From Terriglobia bacterium (GTDB lineage Bacteria; Acidobacteriota; Terriglobia; Bryobacterales; Bryobacteraceae), in NCBI GenBank assembly GCA_020073325.1, contig JAIQFJ010000002.1, positions 1-43,385 on the forward strand: 43,385 nt of DNA, in the 5' to 3' direction. A program made the position numbers and the translations under genes. Below the pieces are notes generated by a model. The model saw only the letters and a program-made list of their open reading frames with translations, searched no databases and was not told where the DNA came from. Numbering within the stretch: the stretch's first letter is position 1; the number at the start of each line of letters is the position of its first letter. Below, piece by piece: positions 8,715 through 16,681 of the stretch.

Positions 8715-9452
8715 ATGTGGGATCAAATTTTGCCCGGACTTCGAATTAAGTTGTTCATGACGGTACTGCTGGGCGTTGCGTATCCACTGGCGATGACCGG
8801 CATCTCTCAGCTTCTGTTTCCTCACAAAGCCAACGGGAGCTTGATCACTCAAAACGGCAAGGTGATTGGATCGGAGATTATCGGCCAAAATTTCGCCAAG
8901 CCCGAATATTTTCATCCGCGGCCTTCGTCAGCCGGCAGCGGCTATGACGCGACCGCGAGCAACGGCTCGCAACTCGGCCCGACCAGCGCCAAACTCATCC
9001 GCGGTACCACGAAGAAAGATGAGAAGGGAAACGAGGTGGTCGATTTCGACGGTATTAGTCTTCGGATCGTCCATTACTGTGTCGAGAACGGAATCCTGTA
9101 CGAATCGTCGACCCCGCTCGAAAAATTCAAAGACGCGAGCGGCAATCTTGACGATGTCAAACTGATCAGGGCGTTCAACGACGACAAGTCGCCGTTGGTA
9201 TTCACGCCGAAGGCTCCGATCCCGGTCGATGCTGTCACCGGTTCCGCCAGCGGCCTCGATCCGCATATCAGTCCGGCCAATGCGCAGGCGCAGCTTGCCC
9301 GCGTGGCTACAACTCGCGGCGTGAGCGCGGATCAATTGAATCAACTGGTCGCGCAGAATACAGAGCAGCCCGATCTCGGGATCCTCGGCGAAGCGCGAGT
9401 CAACGTCCTGAAGCTGAATCTTGCGCTGGACGTGCAGTTCCCAAAGAAGTAG
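8715..9452 (+). CDS. kdpC: K+-transporting ATPase subunit KdpC, enlarged
   Basis: A single-pass inner-membrane subunit required for Kdp activity. The N-terminal helix (about 8-35) is followed by IGSEIIGQNFAKPEYFHPRP and the glycine/asparagine-rich YDATASNGSQLGPTSAKL; the C-terminal part has PVDAVTGSASGLDPHISPAN and QLARVATTRGVSADQLNQLV. KdpC is usually about 190 aa; this one is 245 because about 45-55 residues lie between the two conserved blocks (about residues 97-150, including FDGISLRIVHYCVENGILYE). The extra segment is in the periplasmic domain. Start at ATG 8715 with AGGAGG upstream at 8701-8706. Confidence 0.93.
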   Translation: MWDQILPGLRIKLFMTVLLGVAYPLAMTGISQLLFPHKANGSLITQNGKVIGSEIIGQNFAKPEYFHPRPSSAGSGYDATASNGSQLGPTSAKLIRGTTKKDEKGNEVVDFDGISLRIVHYCVENGILYESSTPLEKFKDASGNLDDVKLIRAFNDDKSPLVFTPKAPIPVDAVTGSASGLDPHISPANAQAQLARVATTRGVSADQLNQLVAQNTEQPDLGILGEARVNVLKLNLALDVQFPKK

Positions 9453-9476
9453 CAGCAAGAAACTGAGGAGAATGAA

Positions 9477-11552
9477 ATGAAGAGTCAAGGGGGAGTGCGT
9501 GAAGTGCGCCCGGTTGCTCACTTCGCGCGGACGCTAAGGAAGCGTCGGAATTTGCTTGCGGTCACGATGATATCGGGATACGTCGCGCTCTTAACGGGCG
9601 CGCTGCCGCTCAGGGCATCTGATGAGGCGGAAGTTGGCCAGGTGGGCGGAGTCGCCCGCGATGCGGCCAGCGGAAAGCCGATCGCTGACGCGCAGGTAGT
9701 CGCGCACAATATCGCGACCAAGAAGGATCAGGCTACTGTTACGAGCTCAGATGGCATCTTCACGTTCACCCATCTCGGGCCCGGGCAATATGAAGTTGCC
9801 GCGACGAAGGATGGATTTCAGAAATCGTCGGCGCGAATCGAAGTCGCCGCCCGGCGGACCGCGCGCTTCGATCTGACGCTCGCCGCCGAGGTGCCGGGAG
9901 CTGCCGTGAAATCGAGCCAAGCGCCGCTGACGGATCGGGAGAAAATGCTGCTGGACCGGCTGGAGCGGCTGGAGTCGCGCCTGTCCGTCATGGAGGCTGG
10001 TGCGAAGGGTGCCAACGCAAGCGAAGCCCCGGAGGCTCGCGGCAACCAGCCGACTTTAGTCGCCTCCACTACAGGCGTCGCCGCGCCGCCTGCGCGTCTA
10101 CCGGAGCCTCTGCCCTTGCCTTTGCCGGTGCCCGCTCCGCAAGCCGCGGCGCCGCCTCAGCAGCCGGTCCCTTCCATTCCCGAAGCTCTGCAGGCGCCTC
10201 CGTCCAGTCCCGGAGTCGACAATTTCACCCCGTTTGCGTATGGTGATTTTACCTGGCTCAACGGCACGTCCCGCAACAAAGATACCGTACTCGATACGAA
10301 CTTCTTCACTCCGGAAGTCAGATTCGACACGAACTTCATTACAGATTTCAATCAGCCCAGAGACCACTCGATGGGCGGATCAACCGAACAGTTTCGCTCC
10401 GGCGAAATCCAGGTGGAGCAGATCAGCGTCGGCGGCGATTTTCACTGGCAAAACGTTCGCGGCAGGATACTCACTCTGATGGGCATGTTCGGCGTCACAA
10501 CGCCTCGCAATGACCCCAGTTCCGGCGTCGGCCAGTGGGACGTGCGCAACGCTTACCGATACGTCTCTGAAGCATACGGCGGTTATCACTTCAACGTGAA
10601 CCACGGTCTGAACGTTGACGCGGGAATCTTCGTGTCCTACGTCGGTTTGTTCAGCTACTACAACTTCGACAACTGGACCTACCAGCCGTCGTTTGTGTCG
10701 TCGAACACGCCGTGGTTCTTCAATGGCGTCCGTATCCAGTGGTTTCCGACCAATAAGCTGAAGATCGAACCGTGGATCATCAACGGGTGGCAATCTTATA
10801 ACAGGACTAATGGACATCACGGCTTTGGAGGACAGATTCTGTACCGTCCGGCGGAATGGCTGTCGCTGGTGTTCAACAACTACGGGAACGGAACGGACAC
10901 GCTTGGTAATCCAAACCGTGTTCGTCTCCACACCGACGACAGCATCGAGGTCCGCTACTTCAACGATAAGGAGTCCAAGGGAATTTCCAAGATGGCGTTC
11001 TCGCTCACGGGCGACGCCGGCTGCGAATACGGCGGCGGCGTGACCTGCCACGGAGGAAAGGGCGGTCCGAAGCAGTCTTTCCTGGGCGTCATGGGTTATA
11101 ACCGGATTTGGTTCAACAAGGACCAGTTCGCTCTCACCATGGGCGGCGGCAAGATGAACAACCCCGGCCGCTATCTGACGCTGCTGCCGCCGATCAACGG
11201 CGCCGACGCTGTTTCCGGGTCGCCTTACTTTACGGGGAATCCGGGCGATCCGTCCCACATGTGGGATGCGAACATCAACTTGCAATGGATGCCCAGGCAG
11301 TACATCACCTGGTGGTTCGAGACCGGGTATCGCCACTCCGACGTGCCGTACTGGACAGGCCGCGGCGGAATCACGCCTCCGGGCGGGAACACCGGCGCGC
11401 CTTCGCAATACGTGTGCGCCGCCGGCGGTTCGGCCGGGACCAACGACCTCGCGACGGCTTACACGAACTGCGGAGGACCCGGCAGCGTGTGGTTCCCGGA
11501 TCTTCGCAGAGGCCAGGCGACCATCAGCGCAGGAGTGATGGTCAAGTTCTGA
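9477..11552 (+). CDS. Outer-membrane porin with N-terminal carboxypeptidase-regulatory domain
   Basis: 691 aa. There is an unusual long basic leader with a hydrophobic core (about 26-46, ending LPLRAS), then a carboxypeptidase-regulatory-like beta sandwich (about 57-135, GKPIADAQVVAHN, GQYEVAATKDGF), a short coiled-coil (about 153-173, REKMLLDRLERLESRLSVME), a Pro-rich linker (about 200-255) and a beta-strand-rich domain to the end, with a terminal phenylalanine (SAGVMVKF) as in outer-membrane barrels. The coiled coil plus linker resembles porins tethered to peptidoglycan. GAGGAG lies 6 bases before ATG 9477, and the gene follows kdpC by 24 bp in the same direction. An outer-membrane entry route for K+ is the natural inference; no family substrate is known to me. 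Confidence 0.85.
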   Translation: MKSQGGVREVRPVAHFARTLRKRRNLLAVTMISGYVALLTGALPLRASDEAEVGQVGGVARDAASGKPIADAQVVAHNIATKKDQATVTSSDGIFTFTHLGPGQYEVAATKDGFQKSSARIEVAARRTARFDLTLAAEVPGAAVKSSQAPLTDREKMLLDRLERLESRLSVMEAGAKGANASEAPEARGNQPTLVASTTGVAAPPARLPEPLPLPLPVPAPQAAAPPQQPVPSIPEALQAPPSSPGVDNFTPFAYGDFTWLNGTSRNKDTVLDTNFFTPEVRFDTNFITDFNQPRDHSMGGSTEQFRSGEIQVEQISVGGDFHWQNVRGRILTLMGMFGVTTPRNDPSSGVGQWDVRNAYRYVSEAYGGYHFNVNHGLNVDAGIFVSYVGLFSYYNFDNWTYQPSFVSSNTPWFFNGVRIQWFPTNKLKIEPWIINGWQSYNRTNGHHGFGGQILYRPAEWLSLVFNNYGNGTDTLGNPNRVRLHTDDSIEVRYFNDKESKGISKMAFSLTGDAGCEYGGGVTCHGGKGGPKQSFLGVMGYNRIWFNKDQFALTMGGGKMNNPGRYLTLLPPINGADAVSGSPYFTGNPGDPSHMWDANINLQWMPRQYITWWFETGYRHSDVPYWTGRGGITPPGGNTGAPSQYVCAAGGSAGTNDLATAYTNCGGPGSVWFPDLRRGQATISAGVMVKF

Positions 11553-11561
11553 TTCGCGCAT

Positions 11562-11588
11562 CGAGCGGAGTCTGAGCGACTCCGCTCG
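11562..11588. terminator. Hairpin terminator between convergent genes
   Basis: CGAGCGGAGT (11562-11571) pairs perfectly with ACTCCGCTCG (11579-11588) around a 7-base loop. It begins 10 bp after the porin stop and ends 2 bp before the stop of the convergent small gene, so it probably terminates both. No strong T-run follows on the plus strand. Confidence 0.75.
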
Positions 11589-11590
11589 TC

Positions 11591-11896
11591 TCACTTTGAA
11601 TGGAATTTTCCGCTCGTGACATGATAGTCGCCCGGATGGTCCGAACGATGTTCGGCCACCATCTTCCAGACTTCATGTCCGAGATCATCGCGAAGGACAA
11701 TCTGAGGCCGTCCCGAATCGTCGAACGAGAACGCTCCCATCGTTACACCGCTCTGATTGACGAGCGTGAATCGTTGAGCCTTGATTTCGTCGAGGGCCTG
11801 CGATTGGGCCTGCGCGGCGATCGGCCGCAGCGCGCTGGAGAGAAGTCCACCCACCAGCCCCGCGCCGATCGAAAGAAGCAAATACGTTTTCTTCAT
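11591..11896 (-). CDS. Small exported protein, function unknown
   Basis: 101 aa beginning MKKTYLLLSIGAGLVGGLLS; the signal peptide appears to end near AAQAQS. The mature part (about 70 aa) has RFTLVNQSGVTMGAFSFDDS and PQIVLRDDLGHEVWKM, a beta-strand pattern of the kind seen in short lipid- or surface-facing Acidobacteria proteins. Start ATG at 11894-11896 is chosen because GAGGAGAAATCGC precedes it; an upstream in-frame start would put 21 residues ahead of the signal peptide. It converges on the kdp operon. Confidence 0.72.
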   Translation of the reverse strand: MKKTYLLLSIGAGLVGGLLSSALRPIAAQAQSQALDEIKAQRFTLVNQSGVTMGAFSFDDSGRPQIVLRDDLGHEVWKMVAEHRSDHPGDYHVTSGKFHSK

Positions 11897-12140
11897 GCGA
11901 TTTCTCCTCATTCTGCAGTTAGAGAACTTCGCCATGCCGACGAACGGAGGGGATGGCACTCAGGCACTTCGTGGTGTTGGGGTAAGTATGCCATTGAGCG
12001 CGGCGAAGCGCAAACAAGCCGGATGCCATCCGGGGCAAACCACCAGACGAACTTCTCCGTGAGTGTTTGAGGAAATGGATACCTTCAAATCGTCATCGTA
12101 TCCGATCGCGAGCAAATGGCCCACTTAAGGTCGTAAGTCC

Positions 12141-12827
12141 GTGGATAATCGAAATGGATTGTATTCTCATCGTGCCAGGCTGTTCCTGTTTCTGTTCGCC
12201 GCAATCGCTGTTTTCGGAGCGATGTATGTGCTTTACTCTGCGGTGGCAACGTTAGGGCAATTAGATGTTGTCGAGGCCCAACGGGACACATGGCAGCGCC
12301 CATCCGATGTGATCGCCGAGCTGAATCTGCACGAAGGCAGCGTCGTTGCAGACCTTGGATCCGGCGCCGGGTACTTCACTCTGAAGCTCTCGCCGATTGT
12401 GGGTCCGACAGGTAAGGTACTCGCGGTGGATCTTCGCAAGCTGTCATTGTCATTTCTATGGATCAGAGCGGCCATACGACGTCCGCACAATATTCACGTA
12501 GTCGTGGGAGATCCCGATGATCCTCACTTAGCCTCGGAGAGCGTGGATGCGGTGCTCATTGCCAACACCTACCACGAATTCGCCAATCCGGGGCGGATGC
12601 TGGAACATGTATTCCAATCGCTTCGTCCAGGCGGGCGAGTACTGATCCTCGACCGTAGTGCTCCGATCGAGCACACATCCGTGGAGCAGGAACACGCCCA
12701 CGGAATCGGAATCGACGCTGTGCTCCGAGACCTTGAACAGCATGGATTTCGGATTCTAAGACAGGCGGATCCGTTTATCGACCGAAGCGCAGAAGACCGC
12801 TGGTGGTTCCTGGTCGCAATCAAGTAG
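12141..12827 (+). CDS. Membrane-anchored SAM-dependent methyltransferase
   Basis: 228 aa. An N-terminal transmembrane helix (about 12-33) is followed by a class I methyltransferase domain: motif I VADLGSGAGYFTLKLS, acidic end of strand 2 VLAVDLRKL, motif IV-like SVDAVLIANTYHEFANP, and RPGGRVLILDRSAP. The substrate is not evident; YHEF near motif IV is common in small-molecule (UbiE/type 11) enzymes. The GTG at 12141 is the best start because it keeps the helix; the Shine-Dalgarno is weak (AAGG about 10 bp upstream). It is divergent from the small exported gene. Confidence 0.82.
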   Translation: MDNRNGLYSHRARLFLFLFAAIAVFGAMYVLYSAVATLGQLDVVEAQRDTWQRPSDVIAELNLHEGSVVADLGSGAGYFTLKLSPIVGPTGKVLAVDLRKLSLSFLWIRAAIRRPHNIHVVVGDPDDPHLASESVDAVLIANTYHEFANPGRMLEHVFQSLRPGGRVLILDRSAPIEHTSVEQEHAHGIGIDAVLRDLEQHGFRILRQADPFIDRSAEDRWWFLVAIK

Positions 12828-12960
12828 ACCGGGTGCAATTTCAAACGGATCACGCTCAAGTGGGGGCAAAGGCGGTTTCGAGAGCCCGACTAGATCTCTA
12901 TTGTGTCAGCGGCGAACTGCGCGCAAAAGAAGCACGAGGTGCATGAGCGCGATCGCGCGA

Positions 12961-13113
12961 GCCGTCCGGCCTTGTCCGCAGGGAGGACTGCTGCACCAGG
13001 GCTGGAAAGACACCGATGACGCGATCTTTCATGCGGACGGATCTCCGGCCGACGGTCCCATCGCGTTGTGCGAAGTCCAGCCTTACGCCTACGCAGCCTG
13101 GAAAGCGGCAGTT
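12961..13113 (+). pseudogene. Fragment of amylo-alpha-1,6-glucosidase (GDE type)
   Basis: About 50 codons in one frame read QGGLLHQGWKDTDDAIFHAD then GSPADGPIALCEVQPYAYAA. This matches the conserved core of the bacterial glycogen-debranching family with the GDE C-terminal domain (QGWKDS.D, PIALCEVQ.Y.Y). Both ends of the gene are missing; the match stops at about 13112, where a CapA-type sequence begins. It has no start or ribosome site and is a fossil. Confidence 0.75.
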
Positions 13114-13115
13114 GA

Positions 13116-13566
13116 TCCGACAGCGGTATTCCGCCAAATTGGGCCGCGACCGATCGCGCGGCCGGAATGGTCTTGTTGCCGGACCTCTCCGACCAGGAGG
13201 TGAGCCAAATCGATGAACGGCTGCGCACGGTCAAGCGGCCCGGCGACCTGACTGTCTTGTCGATTCACCGGGGCGAGAACTGGGGCTACCAAATCCCGCG
13301 CAAGCAGCGGCGCTTTGCCCGCCAACTGATCGACGTCGCGGGAGTCGACCTCGTTTATGGTCATTCCTCCCATCACCCGAAAGCGATCGAGGTCCATCAG
13401 GGCGACCCGGTTCTCTATGGGTCAAATGACTCCTCTCGAGATCAAACGATTTCAATTGCGTCGGGCTGCCGCTCAGGACGCTTCCTGGATACGCGACAGA
13501 CTGAACCGCGAAGGCTTAAAGGTCGCACTAGAGGCTGACGGGCGGCTTGTTCTCCCTCGGTCGTAA
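13116..13566 (+). pseudogene. CapA-family (poly-gamma-glutamate type) fragment, deleted and frameshifted
   Basis: From 13116 one frame reads SDSGIPPNWAATDRAAGMVL, LPDLSDQEVSQIDERL, LTVLSIHRGENWGYQIPRKQ and GVDLVYGHSSHHPKAIEV: the middle of CapA/PgsA-type metallophosphatase-like proteins, including the HSSHHP motif. At about 13420 (LYG) the match jumps to the +1 frame, TPLEIKRFQLRRAAAQDASW and IRDRLNREG, the C-terminal tail of the same family. The N-terminal half and roughly 60 residues between the two blocks are gone. The HRG in place of the usual HWG and the frameshift show decay. Confidence 0.8.
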
Positions 13567-13673
13567 CAAGTGACGGAAAGAAAGCTTGGAGCCCCGTCGG
13601 ACGGAAGCCGGAACCACAATGGCAGCCGGGCTGCACGACAAAATTCTGGGTCCAATCGAACTTGACGCCGGGC

Positions 13674-15413
13674 ATGATCAGTGAAAACGCACAACGTGTT
13701 CTTGAGGCGCGTTATCTCCGGCGAGGGGCGCGAGGCGAAGTGATCGAAACGCCCGAACAACTCTTTGAGCGGGTGGCCCGCGCAATCGCCGAGGCCGAAC
13801 TGCTCTACGGAACTGCGGGAGACGCCAGATATTGGGAGGATCGCTTCCACACGATGCTCGCTGCCCTGGACTTTCTTCCCAACTCCCCGACCTTGATGAA
13901 TGCCGGGACGCCACTCGGGCAACTCTCGGCGTGTTTCGTCCTTCCGATCGAGGACAGCATGGAATCGATTTTCGGTACGCTCCGCGATGCCGCCATGATC
14001 CAGCGTACCGGTGGCGGGACTGGGTTTTCGTTCTCGCGCCTGAGGCCCGCCGGTGAGTTGGTTAGTTCCACGGGAGGCAGTTCCTCCGGTCCGGTTTCGT
14101 TCATGCAGATCTACGATTGCACCACGGAGAACATCAAGCAGGGCGGCCGCCGCCGTGGCGCGAACATGGGCGTGCTGCGAGTCGATCATCCCGATATCGA
14201 GGAATTCATTCGCTCGAAACGAGACGGCGCGACTCTCCACAACTTCAATATCTCGGTCGGGGCCACGGACGAATTCATGGCCGCCGTGGAGAGCGGCTCT
14301 GACCTAGATCTCCTGCATCCGGGGACGCAGCGTGTACTGAGAACCGTGCCCGCACGCAAGGTGTTCGACCAGATCTGTGAAGCAGCGTGGGCCACCGGCG
14401 ATCCTGGCCTGATATTCCTGGACACAATCGACCGCGCGAATCCAGTGCCGGGTTGCGCGATCGAGTCGACCAACCCATGCGGAGAGGTGCCGCTCTGCGC
14501 ATATGAGTCCTGCAATCTCGGCTCGATCAACCTGACGCATTTCGTCGAAAACGGCGAGATCAATTGGGGCCGCTTGCGTGGCCAGGTCCACGACGGCGTC
14601 CGTTTCTTGGATGATGTGATCTCGGTTACCCACTTCCCGCTGGAGGCGGTTGCGCGCGTCACACTTGCTAACCGCAAGATCGGAATCGGCGTGATGGGGT
14701 TCGCCGAGCTATGCATTCTGCTTGGCGTGTCATATGCGAGCGATGCCGCGGCGCTGCTCGCCGACGGGTTGATGGCCTTCCTCGCGCGAGAGGCCAGACT
14801 CGCCTCGGCGCGGCTGGCGAAGGATCGCGGCGTTTTCCCCAACTGGAGCAACAGCACGCTCGCTCACTCGGGGATGCGGCTGAGGAACGCGACGCAAACC
14901 TCGATCGCTCCGACGGGCACGATCAGCATCATCGCGGGCACCAGTCCGAGTATCGAGCCGTTGTTCGCTTTGGCGTACCGGCGCCAAGGCGTTCTGGGGG
15001 GCGAAACGCTGGCTGAGTTCAATCCTCTGTTGCTCCGTCACCTGCGACGGTTGGGGCTGGATTCCGAGCTGGAATCAATCGCGTCAACCGGCCGTCTGAG
15101 TGCGGCTTACGAGAACATCAGAAAGCTGTTTGTCACCGCCCTGGAAATTCCGCCGGAACAACATGTCCGCGTGCAGGCCGCGTTTCAGAAGCACGTTGAC
15201 AATGCCGTATCGAAGACCGTCAATCTGGACGAAAACTGTTCGCCTGCGGACGTGAGTGCAGTTTACCGCCTGGCTTACGAGCTCGGCTGCAAGGGAGTGA
15301 CCGTGTTCCGGTACGAATCGAAGTCCCAAGGTGTTCTGCAGCTCGGACTGGGCGAGTCGCCGGAGGAGCGCGAGCATTTCGCCAAATGCGACCCCGGCGC
15401 TTGCCGGCTCTGA
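13674..15413 (+). CDS. nrdJ: Adenosylcobalamin-dependent ribonucleotide reductase (class II)
   Basis: Reduces ribonucleotides to deoxyribonucleotides using a radical made from coenzyme B12, with or without oxygen. It is 579 aa, near the short end for the family. The active site is intact: N267-C269-E271 in NPCGEVPL (thiyl radical cysteine C269), the redox pair C87 ([10 protein letters not shown]) and C280 (SCNLGSINL), and the phosphate-binding [17 protein letters not shown]. The C-terminal cysteines for re-reduction are in [10 protein letters not shown] chose ATG 13674 ([15 protein letters not shown]) because it matches the usual start; a TTG at 13662 is also in frame. The next gene starts 2 bp after the stop. 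I found no cobalamin riboswitch upstream. Confidence 0.95.
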   Translation: MISENAQRVLEARYLRRGARGEVIETPEQLFERVARAIAEAELLYGTAGDARYWEDRFHTMLAALDFLPNSPTLMNAGTPLGQLSACFVLPIEDSMESIFGTLRDAAMIQRTGGGTGFSFSRLRPAGELVSSTGGSSSGPVSFMQIYDCTTENIKQGGRRRGANMGVLRVDHPDIEEFIRSKRDGATLHNFNISVGATDEFMAAVESGSDLDLLHPGTQRVLRTVPARKVFDQICEAAWATGDPGLIFLDTIDRANPVPGCAIESTNPCGEVPLCAYESCNLGSINLTHFVENGEINWGRLRGQVHDGVRFLDDVISVTHFPLEAVARVTLANRKIGIGVMGFAELCILLGVSYASDAAALLADGLMAFLAREARLASARLAKDRGVFPNWSNSTLAHSGMRLRNATQTSIAPTGTISIIAGTSPSIEPLFALAYRRQGVLGGETLAEFNPLLLRHLRRLGLDSELESIASTGRLSAAYENIRKLFVTALEIPPEQHVRVQAAFQKHVDNAVSKTVNLDENCSPADVSAVYRLAYELGCKGVTVFRYESKSQGVLQLGLGESPEEREHFAKCDPGACRL

Positions 15414-15415
15414 AG

Positions 15416-16132
15416 ATGAACCTCGACTTTCAGCTTTTCGGACCCGCGCATCTGCTGATTCTTGCCGTCGTGCCCGGCGCCGGCGCGGCGCTGGCGAAAG
15501 CTTGCCGGCGAAGCAGCCGGGCGGGCCGACGGTTTCGCTTCGGCCTCGGCTCACTGATGGCTCTCAATGAACTCGCCTGGTACGCTTACCGGCTCCACAG
15601 TGAAGGCTTCCAGTTCCCGGGAGGACTGCCCTTGAATCTCTGCGATCTGACCCTGTGGCTGACGATAGCGGCGGTCTTCACCCTCCACCCATGGACATTC
15701 GAGATAGCCTACTTCGTAGGCTTGAGTGGAAGCGGCATGGCGCTGCTCACGCCGGACCTGTGGGCGCCATTCCTTTCCTATCCCACACTTTACTTTTTTC
15801 TTGCGCACGGGACTGTTGTCGTCGCTCTGCTCATGCTGGCCGGGAGCGGCCTTGCCGCGCCACGTCCGGGTTCCGTGTGGAAAGTGTTCGGCGTTCTCAA
15901 TGCGTACGCCACGGCAGTGGGGATCTTCAACGTCGCCTTTAAGACCAACTACATGTATCTCTGCCGGAAACCGGCCGGACCATCACTGCTCGATCTCCTC
16001 GGTCCATGGCCGCTGTACATTGTCGGATGCGAAGTCGTCGCGGTCATCATGTTTTGGTTGCTCTGGCTCCCATTTCGATCACGGGATGAAGTCGCTACAC
16101 CGAAGTCGACCATAAAGAACGCCAGACCATAA
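15416..16132 (+). CDS. TIGR02206/YwaF-type integral membrane protein
   Basis: 238 aa from ATG 15416, two bases after nrdJ. At least six hydrophobic helices are visible. The family pattern is clear: [19 protein letters not shown] at the N-terminus, [19 protein letters not shown], and [19 protein letters not shown] before the last helix. These proteins have no established function. Translational coupling to nrdJ is likely from the spacing. Confidence 0.87.
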   Translation: MNLDFQLFGPAHLLILAVVPGAGAALAKACRRSSRAGRRFRFGLGSLMALNELAWYAYRLHSEGFQFPGGLPLNLCDLTLWLTIAAVFTLHPWTFEIAYFVGLSGSGMALLTPDLWAPFLSYPTLYFFLAHGTVVVALLMLAGSGLAAPRPGSVWKVFGVLNAYATAVGIFNVAFKTNYMYLCRKPAGPSLLDLLGPWPLYIVGCEVVAVIMFWLLWLPFRSRDEVATPKSTIKNARP

Positions 16133-16236
16133 GGTCCAGCGGGCCTCAACCTCCCGCACTTCCCATGTTGGGGCGCACCGAAACCGCATTGGCCTGAAGA
16201 GTGCTCATCTCAAGGACGACAAGGATCTTCGATGAC

Positions 16237-16677
16237 ATGGGTGATTTAACTCAGGAATGCGCCTCGCGATGGGAGCATTTCGCGCATGGCGCGGATATTG
16301 GAGTCCGGGGGATCGGCGCAACGAAGGAAATCGCTTTTGAACAGGCTGCCCTCAGTCTCACCGCGGTGGTCACCGATCCTGCGCGCGTCGTGGCGCGAAG
16401 AAAAGTCGACGTGCAATGCGAGGCGGAAAATCGTGAAACCTTGCTGGTCGATTGGTTGAACGCACTGATTTACGAAATGGCGGTCCGTCGAATGATCTTT
16501 CGCCGGTTTGAAGTGCATATCGAAGGGGATCGATTGCAGGGTAGCGCTTGGGGAGAAGATATCGACGTCGCCCGTCATGAGCCGGCTGTCGAAGTGAAAG
16601 GGGCCACATACACGAGCTTACGCGTTGGCCGCAACGAAGCCGGCGAATGGATCGCGCAGTGCGTGGTGGATGTGTGA
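16237..16677 (+). CDS. Archease
   Basis: 146 aa. Archease activates the RNA ligase RtcB by promoting its guanylylation and turnover. The protein has the expected WEHFAHGADIGVRGIGAT with its metal-binding Asp, the central LLVDWLNALIYEMAVRRMIF, and a C-terminal VEVKGATYTSLRVG that carries the conserved histidine-region residues in other members (here the usual KA.T.H reads KGATYTSL). The start ATG 16237 follows AAGGATCTTCGATGAC; an in-frame GTG at 16201 is less likely. rtcB begins 4 bp after its stop. Confidence 0.88.
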   Translation: MGDLTQECASRWEHFAHGADIGVRGIGATKEIAFEQAALSLTAVVTDPARVVARRKVDVQCEAENRETLLVDWLNALIYEMAVRRMIFRRFEVHIEGDRLQGSAWGEDIDVARHEPAVEVKGATYTSLRVGRNEAGEWIAQCVVDV

Positions 16678-16681
16678 CGCA

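Noticed and set aside
7593-8915. 440-codon minus-strand open frame opposite kdpB/kdpC
   Set aside because: Its sequence is rich in His, Arg and Gln without domains, and it lies antisense to well-supported kdp genes.
10380-11594. 404-codon minus-strand open frame opposite the porin
   Set aside because: No recognisable domain and no ribosome site; the plus strand shows signal peptide, sandwich domain and barrel.
13567-13673. Cobalamin riboswitch upstream of the B12-dependent reductase
   Set aside because: I looked for the conserved B12-box core and found none in the short spacer.
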